The notes below the pieces were generated by a model. That model was not told the origin of the DNA. It was given only the letters and a program-made list of their open reading frames with translations, and ran no database searches. DNA of 64,000 nt from Paramarasmius palmivorus (lineage: Eukaryota > Basidiomycota > Agaricomycetes > Agaricales > Marasmiaceae), in the NCBI GenBank assembly GCA_037176845.1, contig JAYKXP010000042.1:62001-126000 (forward strand). The letters are read 5' to 3'. This document shows, one piece after another, positions 54,805 through 64,000 of this stretch (position 1 is the first letter of the stretch; each line of letters begins with the position of its first letter). A program made the translations under genes and the position numbers.

Positions 54805-56517
54805 AGGATAGGTCTCTCATTATTAGCCTGAGAATAATTCTCTCCTGCTTCGAGCTGCCAGTGTCGTTAGTCACCATAGCGTTCGAGTCAGTTCCTGCAT
54901 TCAGGAAAGACACAAAGCCTTAAAAATGCCTCATGCCCAGATCCGCGTAACATACACCCAGCGATGCACCTCGTTCAAGGCATTACCTGCCCTACGTTGG
55001 CGACGGAGGCTTCTGATCCTAATATCCTAACTGCCACTTTTCCAAGCGAGTGCGAAGATGACGTCCTCTAAATCAACTTGGCTTTCGGTTCCTGGAGGCA
55101 GATAAATCATTGAAAGCGATAAACCTGGCGTGAACGATTCAAGTGCCTACGTGGTTTAGCAGCGACACCATCATCGGCTATTGGCTACCAAGCTTGAGCC
55201 CGCCAAGAAGTGAACATTGCAACGGAAACCGCCTCGTGGAGGAATTTCCGTAACATTCGCCCGATGAAAACGCCTATCGGACTCGGACTGGCCACGACTG
55301 TACATTTCTCGTACCTTGGTCAACATGTCATTCTCGGTGGTTTCTATGTATCGTGCTGATAGAATATCTGACAAGAGGGTAGTACATACGCTGTTGGACG
55401 GAATAACCAAAGAACCGCTGTGGGTGATGGAAGTCTCGCCTCGATGGAAGCAGAGTGAAATTGCGGAAATCGTGCTACCCCAAAAAGATGTGTATGACTA
55501 TATCTATAGAATGTAGTGAGTAACGTGGCTGACGAAGTAAGGAAGCAAGCGAGAAAAGGTGCTCAGGTTGCAAATTAACATACCCTCATCCGACCTCTGT
55601 GATGTCCACTTCAATCGCGGTTACCTGAATGTTTTGGAAACGCTGCAGATCGGAAGTGAGACCGGCCGTTGGGTAGACTGCTTAACCTCATCATTGCACC
55701 CCAGCGAAGGCATCAGGACGGAGAAACGTAGATCAAGCACTATGACTCGCTTCGTCTTTGCCTGACCACTGAGCGAGGTATGGAACGAGAATACACTCTA
55801 TAAAGGAAACGGGGAACGATCTATAGGTGTTGCTTACCGTGGTTCATATTGCATTGACTTGCAAGTCAATACCGTGTATACAGGTCTAGGCACGCCTCGA
55901 CCGAAAGGGTTTGGTTGTCGACTTTTTCCAGCTCATCTCATATCACGACGTCCTGTCTTTCACCTTTCCCTGACCCTACAAACTTTTGCACAGTATATCC
56001 CATAGCATGAACACCAGGCCAAAAAGTTGCGAGTTGGCGTCGGTGAGTAGTGCGTCGTTTCGCAGAAGGATTATACAAGAAGGGATGACCTTTGACAGGC
56101 TGAAAACGAGATGATCGAAATATCGGAGCATTGCGTACTCAGAGTGAAGTTGGATCATGGTGGGGCAAGAATAGCGCAAGGAGAGTCGAGACCCAAGACC
56201 CTGAAAAAAAAAATGAGTAGGAACAGTCCATGGACATCACGGGACCAAGACCGTCACGTTCCTGGTGGACCATGTCACACTTGGCATTGCTGTACACCCC
56301 CTCCCGAGCGAACAGCTCAGGAGCCGCAGTCCTGATCGTTGCTTTTATCCTTCCACCATTGTCCCAGTTGTCTTGAGCGGTCTTCTAAGCTCTTCTTTGA
56401 GCTTCAAATTTTTCCCGTAATCTTCCAAGGAGCTCGATAACGAGCAGAACGGCCAGCACGACTAGCCTCTCCAAAAATTTTCTCAAAACGACCGAGGCGT
56501 AGTAAACTCAGGACAGG
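54805..56517. other. no complete gene
   Basis: A minus-strand frame at 55410-55171 (VIPSNSVCTTLLSDILSARY) may be one more decayed exon of the upstream group. The 400 bp before 56518 would be the Vps74 promoter; CT-rich stretches are present at 56340-56480. Confidence 0.3.
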
Positions 56518-57875
56518 ATGTCTTCAGCAGGGCTTTCTAGGCGACGTGTGGCGACTTCGACTAATGACGACTCTGGATGGTCGTCTATGGGGGCTGATGA
56601 AGAGGACAAACCCGCGAGAAATGGATCCTCGCCTTCGGGTAGTACATCTCCTCGGACAGGCATATCTCATGCTGGTTCAGCATTCGAGGGAGGGAGCAAA
56701 ATCGCATTTGACCCAAGAGATCTGGAAGACGTTGGTGCCGAGGAGAGGAAGGTCGGGGGAAAGGTGCCTAGGTTGACGATTATGGAAGAAATATTGTTGT
56801 TGGGTATCAAGGACAAGCAGGTGAGCGGTCTGTTAACCATACTCTCGCAGATTATGGTCTATTTTCAATACTTTTCTTTCTGGTCTTTATGCTTCAGTCG
56901 CTAGTTTCATGCTCATCCATATGCGTTTTAGGGATACCTCTCGTTCTGGAATGACAACATTTCATACGCCCTACGTGGTTGTATCCTCATAGAACTGGCT
57001 CTACGGCGTCGCATTGCCCTCGTCAAGGATCCCAATCGTCGACGTCTGCCCCCCTCCGAGAGAATAGTAGAAGTCCTGGATGACCGGCAGACTGGGGAGA
57101 CTATACTTGACGAAGCATTACGAATGATGAAAGGGCAGCAGGATCCCGTGAGCCAGGGTGGAGGGGGCGAGAAGCTGAGCGTCAACAACTGGATAGACCT
57201 TTTGAGTGGTGAGTCTATAATTATCCCCGTGACTGGTAATCATCTCAGCCTGAGTTTATTTGACTGCGGCTAGGTGAAACATGGAACGTCCTCAAGATCG
57301 GCTTTCAGCTCAAGCAAGTCAGAGAACGTTTAGCAAAAGGCTTGGTTGACAAGGGCATTCTCCGCACCGAGAAACGCAATTTCCTTCTCTTCGACATGGC
57401 TACCCATCCCCTTGCCGATCTACGCGCCAAGGAGAATATCATTACGCGATGTGTATCTTTACTCACGGCCACAACATCAGCTGTTCCGCCATCAGCGCTT
57501 GACAAAGAGGGAACTCAATGTCGTGTGCTACGCGCCATTTGCCTGGCTTGTGCGGCTTATACGGCGAGTGTCCTGGACAACGCGTTTGGGAGACTGGGAT
57601 ATGAGGAGAGAGAGGCGGCTTTCGGCAGATGCGATGATATACTGGCCGAGTTTTCGTGCTGGCCGTTCGGGAGCACCTCCGGGATGGACTCTGCGGCGTC
57701 ATCCAGAAGACGACAGAGTAGGATTGCCACCGGTTCCTCGGGAGACGGTTCCCGAGAGAGCATTATGGGATTGATAGGCGAGGTGAAGAAGGAAGCAATA
57801 TCGGAGGAAGATTTGGGTTTCGAGCTGGTGGCAGGAGTTTTGGAAGTTTTAAGCAAATTGGATTCGCTGATCTGA
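56518..57875 (+). CDS. VPS74: Vps74/GOLPH3 (GPP34) Golgi phosphatidylinositol-4-phosphate effector
   Basis: Three exons (56518-56820, 56932-57208, 57274-57875) give 393 residues in frame, with introns of 111 and 65 nt. The N-terminus is a disordered Ser/Gly-rich region ([10 protein letters not shown], then [13 protein letters not shown]). The GPP34 fold starts at about residue 85: [58 protein letters not shown]. It continues [60 protein letters not shown] and [20 protein letters not shown]. In yeast and animals the family binds phosphatidylinositol-4-phosphate and retains glycosyltransferases in the Golgi. The length and motif order are normal for fungi. A 45-residue insert rich in Ser/Arg near the C-terminus (57.67-57.78 kb) is a variable loop. 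Confidence 0.95.
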
Positions 57876-58097
57876 TGGTACCTGTGTCCAAACGCTTTCG
57901 ACTACTTATATTATTCTGTTCATTCCCCTTCTTGTAGTCGTATCTCCACCGTTTTTCTCGCCTTTCATTCCCCGTATCGCACATTTTACTCGGATATCAA
58001 GTATTTTATTTCGTTATCATCATCTGACTTCGAAGGCACTCACGTTCGACTCAAAACAATTCCCAACAACGTGCGATCCTTTCGTCTCACCACTGTC

Positions 58098-59046
58098 ATG
58101 GACCTGCACGTTGCGGAGCAAGTCGTCGATTCGCTGTTTACAACACTTGAAGAGGAAGGGTTAGTTTCTGTTGTAAGTTTGTTGAGTGATCTGTGACTCA
58201 TACCTTTCAACCTCTATTGGTGATAAACCGGTAAGCACAACTCGCATTCTCGTTTAGGCTCCTTTTTTACGCTTGTTTCAGGCAACAGACAGGATGACTA
58301 CATTGGAGAGTCTATATCTCAGCTTGAACACTCTCTACAAGCAGCGCATTGCGCTTTGTTGTCCGGTAGAAACTGGTAGTTGGATCTTAGATTGACGAAA
58401 CTGAACACAAATGTTAATCCTCAGGGTCGAGCAACGAAGGTGTGTAGTTCCTTCCATGAATCACGTCTACTTATGGCGAACTTGTACAGTAATCTTAGCT
58501 GCCCTACTCCACGACTGCGGACAGATGTATGCATCAATTCTTCCGAAACGTCTTTCGCTCTCATGCTATATACGCAGCCTTCCAATCAAAATTCTCAGTA
58601 AAATCACCTCCGATGTCCAAAATATGCGACTTGCCACAGGTATCTCTGTTGGTCGTCACGGGCACGAACACATTGGGTCACAATACCTGGCTTCACTCGG
58701 CTTTCCCCCAATCGTATGCGAGCTCGTCCGAGATCATGTCGTGGCAAAGAGATATCTCATAGCTGTGGAAGATGGCTACCACGAAAGTTTGAGTGAGGCG
58801 AGTAAAAGATCCTTGGATTTCCAGGTACATATGGCTTACTCCACCTTTACTTCAATTACTGATACTCGGACATCATGGCAGGGCGGTCCCTTTTCTTCCC
58901 CTGAAATTAAAGAATTTGAAGCAGATCCGTTGTTCGAAGAAAAGGTTCTGATGAGGAGATTTGATGACGCAGCTAAAGAGGCGGGCAAAAAAGTGCCAGG
59001 GCTGTCTGCATATCGCACGTTAGCGATTAGCATTCTGACTGTATGA
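58098..59046 (+). CDS. PhnZ-like HD-domain oxygenase
   Basis: Likely ATG at 58098 (MDLHVAEQVVDSLFTTLEEE); the first junction is unresolved. Then DDYIGESISQLEHSLQAAHC, a 15-nt exon (58425-58439), VILAALLHDCGQ (HD motif; exon 58490-58526), GISVGRHGHEHIGSQYLASL (exon from 58599), CELVRDHVVAKRYL, and after an intron at 58825-58881, GGPFSSPEIKEFEAD and VLMRRFDDAAKEAG, with TGA at 59044. The pattern of a His from the SQLEH helix, HD, HGHEHIG and RDHVVAKRYL is that of the HD-domain mixed-valent diiron family that includes PhnZ and the phosphonate-operon HDIG proteins, related to myo-inositol oxygenase. Bacterial PhnZ cleaves the C-P bond of 2-amino-1-hydroxyethylphosphonate. The fungal substrate is unknown. 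Confidence 0.85.
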
Positions 59047-59949
59047 ATGGGCTTTGAAATATTGAAGCGAATGATTGTGTGACAATTGCAAGTTGTTCAG
59101 AATTCTCCACAAATTAACGTTCTGAAAAGTACGTAGTGGCAGTGACTGTCACTTTGGGAAACATTGGACACTTGCCAAGCCCTCGCTTATCCCCGACATA
59201 TCCGACAATATGTTTCCCGTCATCCTCGAAGAGTCGTCAATTGCTCTTACTCGGGATTGATGATGCGACGCTTCCTTTCCGTGCTCATCGTGTACGCGTC
59301 GTATAACCAAGTTTCATCTTACACTTCGTGCTGAATACGAAGCGGTTCGAGCGCGTTTTGGGCGGCTTTCAGAGCTGTGATAAATAAATGTCACTGACCT
59401 GTCTCGTCAGTGATTGATGTATGATGTGTTTTGTGCTCTTTGTTCTTCGGCGTAAGGAGAATGCCGTATTCCCGATACTGTGCTTGCCGAGATTCATACT
59501 CCCATGCTTGCGTCCGTTCTGTGAACGGCGGAGCGGAGCTCGGGCGTCTTCCTCATCCGTGTAAACATTGTGAGTGTCGCTGATTTTGTCCACTTCCAAG
59601 TTTTTCTATTACGGAAAGCGACAGCTTGACGGGAAGATCTATTGAAAATCTTGTGTTTTCCCAAAGACAGGTCACCTTGTCGCTGCCAAAAGCCTATCTC
59701 AGGTAGTAGCATAATTCATAGAGTCATATTGGGGCTTCCTTTACACTCGTCCACACCGCCATCACAGATGTGGATCATGATACTTGATGGGAAGCATAGT
59801 ATTGGGTCTAGAGTAACGGGCATCAGAAAAAGCGTCCGGTCGCCCAGATCCGATGTGTCTACCACTATTTAGTGATTGATGGTGGTTGGGTTTCTCTTCA
59901 TCACTCTTCTCATCACCACCTTCCCGCCCACATCCTTCTCTGCATCTAC
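59047..59949. other. intergenic between HD-oxygenase and G-alpha genes
   Basis: No coding sequence recognised. Plus-strand frames at 59642-59872 have no domain and end just upstream of the G-alpha start. Confidence 0.35.
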
Positions 59950-62060
59950 ATGCCTGTTGCGACCAAGAAGATTAGCGAGAATGATCCATTCGCTCATTTT
60001 CTGCGACCACCAGTCGGGGAGACACCAGAACAGAGGACTGAGCGCCTACGCCGAGAGGCAGAGGCTACTCGGATAAGCGCTGAAATAGACGAGGCAATAA
60101 ACAGGGACCGAGCAGCACAGAAGAAGGATAAGGACCTCATTAAGGTTTTGCTACTGGGCCAGTCGGAGAGCGGTGAGTCTTACTTTACCTTGGGCTATTC
60201 GCTCTCTCAATCCTTATTCTTTCAGGCAAGTCCACGACGTTGAAGAGTGAGTAGGCGATGTCCCACTATGTCATTTTGCATCCTCATGGCTCGCTAAGAT
60301 CTACGTATGGCCTATGCACGAGACGAATGGCTTCGGGAAAAAGCTTCCTGGCGCGCGGTGATTCAGCTCAATCTTATTCGGTCCATTAATACCATCATGG
60401 AAACCCTTCGTGCGGAAATTGAAGACGGATTTGTCGAGTCAGAGCCCTCCGTTACAACTGATCCGCGAAGTGAAACACCTACTCCTTTTGTTGGGCGACA
60501 ATCCTCCGAGTTTGCTTTAGCATCCCCAGTATCCACCAAAAGCGGATCCAGCGGAAGTGGTGAAGGTTACGACCCACGGATGATACAAGAGGAGGTCGCT
60601 CTTCGGAGACAGGACATCGACAATAGATACCACGAGTTACGAGATCGATTCACCCCACTAAAGTCTGCGGAAAACAATCTCAAGGAGATTCTGGGCGCCG
60701 GGACAGAAGAGGTTACAAGTATGGATATGGATGGGAATGAGCGAACCGAGATATTTGTACGGCCGTGGAAATGGCGGGAAGTTTTGCGCAGCTCGGGACC
60801 TAAACGGCGAGAAAGCATAGAAAACCAAGGGCAGGAACACAGAAATGCTCAGGAGGCCACGCGGGTTATTGTGAGCTGTAAAGACGCCATGCAGTCGTTA
60901 TGGCAGGATGAAGGTGTACGACTGGTTTTGGTGAAACGGAACGTGCGCTTGGAGGAATCGGCTGGGTTGTAAGTGACCCGAACTTCAATTTGTAATCCAT
61001 TTTCCTCATCCGTACGACAGCTTTTTAGACGATATCGACCGTATCGCTACAGCGCACTATGAGCCGTCTGATGATGATATAGTTCGCGCACGTTTACGAA
61101 CAGTCGGTGTGCAAGAGTATCGAATAACTTTCTCTTCTTCTTGTAAGTTCCCCTTTAGATCCTAGTATGATACCTCTCACAGTGCTGCCACCAGCCCGCA
61201 GTCTTGCTCAACCTCTCAACGAATGGATTTTCTACGACGTAGGAGGTTCTCGAACAGTGGTCAGTACTCTTTTCGGTACCCAGTCGGGAACAAGCGTATA
61301 ACGATTCTTCCAATGTAGCGGCACGCATGGGTACCCTACTTCGACAACATTAACTCCATCATCTTCCGTGAGGATCACATCTTTTCCCAATCTCGTATTC
61401 ACAAGCTGACATCTCTAATGGTTATTCTCATCTCAGTTGCGCGTACGTCTCATCATGACTTATCGCTTCCCGTGATGCAGATAATGACATTGTTTCAGCG
61501 ATTTCCGCCTTTCCTGACCGTCTCCTCGAAGACCCTCGTGTCAATCGTTTACAGGATACGTTCGCCATATGGAAAGCGATTGTCTCTTCGAAGCTTCTTG
61601 CCAAAACGACCTTGGTGTGCTTCCTTAACAAGTGCGATCTTTTGAAGCGCAAGTTGCGAAGTGGAATAATGTTCCGAGATTATGTTCCTGCTTTTGGAGA
61701 TCGGGAGAACGAAACCGCCACTGTCGTACGATGTAAGTTCTCATCCATCTATTTCGACGCTTGTTTTACTCATCACTTCATAGTCCTCAAAGATTGCTTC
61801 AAAGATATTGTCACAAAACATTCCGCCGAGCCGCAGAGAACGTGCTACCTATACCCAACGTCTGTCACGGTCAGTGTTTCTAATCTTGCGTACGAGGAAT
61901 GAGACTGATGGTCCCATGGTAACAGGATACCAAAGCTACGGCAACCACTCTGAAGACAGGTGAGAAATACATTCATCACGATCCACCACCTCTGACTGAC
62001 ATTGCTGTAGTGAGGGATAGTATCGTTCGAGAGAACATGGTGAACGCAAGGCTCATTTGA
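59950..62060 (+). CDS. divergent heterotrimeric G-protein alpha subunit
   Basis: Eleven exons: 59950-60172, 60226-60246, 60299-60968, 61021-61142, 61195-61259, 61319-61367, 61437-61442, 61499-61732, 61784-61869, 61926-61959, 62011-62060. They sum to 1560 nt (519 residues), keeping frame. The P-loop GQSESGKSTTLKN is split over exons 1-2. A long helical-domain insert follows. Switch I is RARLRTVG. Switch II is DVGGSR, with Ser in place of the catalytic Gln of DVGGQR. Next are WVPYFDNINSIIFLAPISAF, NKCDLL (guanine specificity) and, for the usual TCAT, YPTSVTDT. The N-terminus MPVATKK lacks the Gly2 needed for myristoylation, and the C-terminus (VNARLI) is atypical. Agaricomycetes have expanded sets of such divergent alphas. 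Receptor coupling and GTPase rate are uncertain. Confidence 0.92.
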
Positions 62061-64000
62061 GCAGTCTTCTTGGCTTCGTAGTAGGACCCTGTACTGCACA
62101 GACACTCTTTCATATTCATCTCACGGGACTAGACAGGGGATTGTACATCATGTATCTTACATTACTTGTTATATATCTATGTTGTGACATCAAATCCAGC
62201 AGGGCAACCTAGCCAATTGATCAGAACTATAGCGCCAAACTTCTTGTGCGATCAGCGACGGCTGCACCTCACCGATGGGGCAGCATAGTATCCTGGGCGG
62301 CAATACATAATCCAGGAGGGAAACAAGAGTAAACGGGTATCATTAGATCTCGATAGTGGGTCTGATAGGATATAGTCCAGACTCTCTGTTCTCGCCGTAA
62401 AGACGAACCTCAAAGGAATGTCTCTATTTTCTGCAGGCTAATGATGAGAGAAACGAGGGAGCCCATGGGAGAAAGTCGGTAACCCACTGGCATCTGTTAT
62501 TCCACTGTTCCCAGTAGTCGAAAGGATTAAGGCATGATAATAATATATCCGTATAGGTGACCTAGCTGAGAGGTAGATACCTCCAACACAGAATCTAGAC
62601 AGCTAAGTGATGGTCGTGCTAGCCCAAGACGCTTAACTATCAGAACTTCATGGGCTGCGAATAAGAATCCTGTTAAGTACCATTTGTGACCTGTGAACTG
62701 GTTAGTCGTGCATCAGGGCAACTCGCCAAATCTTAGGGGGACCCGAAAAACCTTTGCCACATTAGTATGAGAAGGAGGCATCGTATCGGCGAGCCAGGAC
62801 CACCAATAAACCCGAGAAAGTAGGAGGCAAGCATTCTTACCCGACGAGAACGCAAAGCCGGTTTACGAAACAAGGCATTAGTACCTGTGCAGGACGATTT
62901 AGTCCTGATGCACATGTCCCGTATGTTAGCACGTCTGCCTAGCAGGGCGTCGCATCGGAAAGTCTCCACGCTAACGTCTATGGGAACTGCGCGATATCAA
63001 CGTCCGACTGAAGATTAAAGGTGAGCCTCACAATCCGAACCGGTAACAAGGGAGCATATCCACAACCAGCACAGCCTTGGCCCGGGCTGAAGACTGTCTG
63101 GACTGTGGTCTCAAGCCTAAAGCTCGATTTACCTCATCCTGTACCATATGACAGTCACCACTGCTTGGCCTATTACGAGCACTGATTCTGAATACAAAGC
63201 ACAGGCTGACAGTGAAGATGAGCAGCTGACAAGGGGAAACATCACCAGGAAAGGCTAAGGTACCAGCAAAATTGTACCTTCTTCTATGGAGATCAGCGCT
63301 CAGCTTCTAGAACGTCTTTGTTTTGGCATGTATTGCTGATGAACAAAGCTTGATATCGGCAACCATCGAGAGAATCTTACCAGGTCTGCTCGACGCTCGT
63401 CTGAGGTATGAACATCTCGACAAACCGAGCAAATGTGCATGATGAACTGATGAAATCAACCAATCAATGATGAAACCATCTGTCGATACGTATCAAGCTT
63501 AGCAATAAATGCGAGTGAGCTATACAGCAAAGGCTCGACGCAAATTCGACGCACAGCGACTCCGCTTCCATTCATACGCTGTGCTACTAGACTCAAATAG
63601 GCTTCAGGTCGAGCTTCAAACTGTATATTCGGAACGATGCAAGGCGTAGATTTGAGAAAGAGTATTGAAGATGAGTGTATAATACATACCTGTGCAGTGG
63701 ACACCGTTGTGGTATTGGCAATGGCAGAAACGTAGGCCAGGCAAAGGAGAAAAATCCTCCGAAGTCGAGAGTAGAAACGGCTTTCACCCAGTCGCAGGTA
63801 TCGAGACCGCGATGATTAATGCATCTAAGACAATAAAAGCAAGGTAACACACCACTTGTGATTATTATGGGTCACGGTGTGAGGAGGGCGAAGCCAGATC
63901 AATTATCATCTCTTGCGGCAGCCACAGCTGGGGATAATTTTAATTGGATAGTGAAATAGCCAGTAGTATCATAACCGGCGTCTGTGTACAAGCCAAATCT
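62061..64000. other. no gene recognised
   Basis: Only short frames on both strands (for example minus 62969-62733 and 63850-63456), none with a domain or a plausible splice chain. The sequence has ordinary composition without repeats that I could see. Confidence 0.35.

Noticed and set aside
1..64000. tRNA or rRNA genes
   Set aside because: I looked for T-loop-like GGTTCGAATCC blocks with paired arms and rRNA-like stretches and found none convincing. A covariance search (tRNAscan-SE, Infernal) would be decisive.

Overview
The window looks like nuclear DNA of a mushroom-forming basidiomycete (Agaricomycetes). The evidence is intron-dense genes with 50-70 nt GT-AG introns and several microexons, together with Agaricomycete-type families: a DUF6533 membrane protein, a divergent G-protein alpha subunit, a TET/JBP-like dioxygenase relic, a GH76-type secreted protein and a DNMT1-type methyltransferase-like protein. 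Long open frames are rare because exons are short, so most genes below were rebuilt by splicing across frames. Where I could follow every junction, the summed exons keep frame (G-alpha, Vps74, secreted peptide).

Layout. 1-9.3 kb: a MITE-like element, a coiled-coil gene (2.9-4.7 kb, minus), a GIY-YIG/T5orf172-type gene (7.2-7.7 kb, minus) and a minisatellite. 9.4-14.1 kb (minus): a DNMT1-like gene whose catalytic motifs are degenerate. 14.6-15.7 kb: a broken TET/JBP-like gene. 15.9-16.75 kb: two opposed arrays of the 10-mer CATTCCAATG. 18.6-21.2 kb: a nucleotidyltransferase-fold gene, a small basic protein and a secreted two-repeat peptide. 22-25 kb: unresolved sequence and an exon of unknown family.

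25.8-33.3 kb is the strangest part. A degenerate telomere-like G-rich tract and a 31-nt poly-T tract lead into a 6.9 kb interval bounded by two identical 48-bp direct repeats, each starting with a 20-bp perfect palindrome. Inside are at least three related modules saturated with hairpins, an 11-bp tandem repeat, and a higher-order satellite with about 18 copies of a 15-nt palindromic core (GGCGTC-NNN-GACGCC). I find no convincing protein gene in this interval.

34.2-36.3 kb: a GH76-like protein with a membrane anchor. 36.3-45.0 kb: no gene I can support, although real genes nearby are cut into tiny exons. 45.0-48.6 kb: a DUF6533 membrane protein and a phytanoyl-CoA dioxygenase-family enzyme. 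49-55 kb (minus): a group of related genes of unknown function. 56.5-62.1 kb: a well-resolved run of Vps74/GOLPH3, a PhnZ-like HD-domain oxygenase and an atypical G-alpha subunit. 62.1-64.0 kb: nothing recognised.

The DNMT1-like protein without catalytic residues, beside a broken TET/JBP-like gene and CpG-containing palindromic satellites, suggests local decay or repurposing of cytosine-modification functions. That link is inference only.
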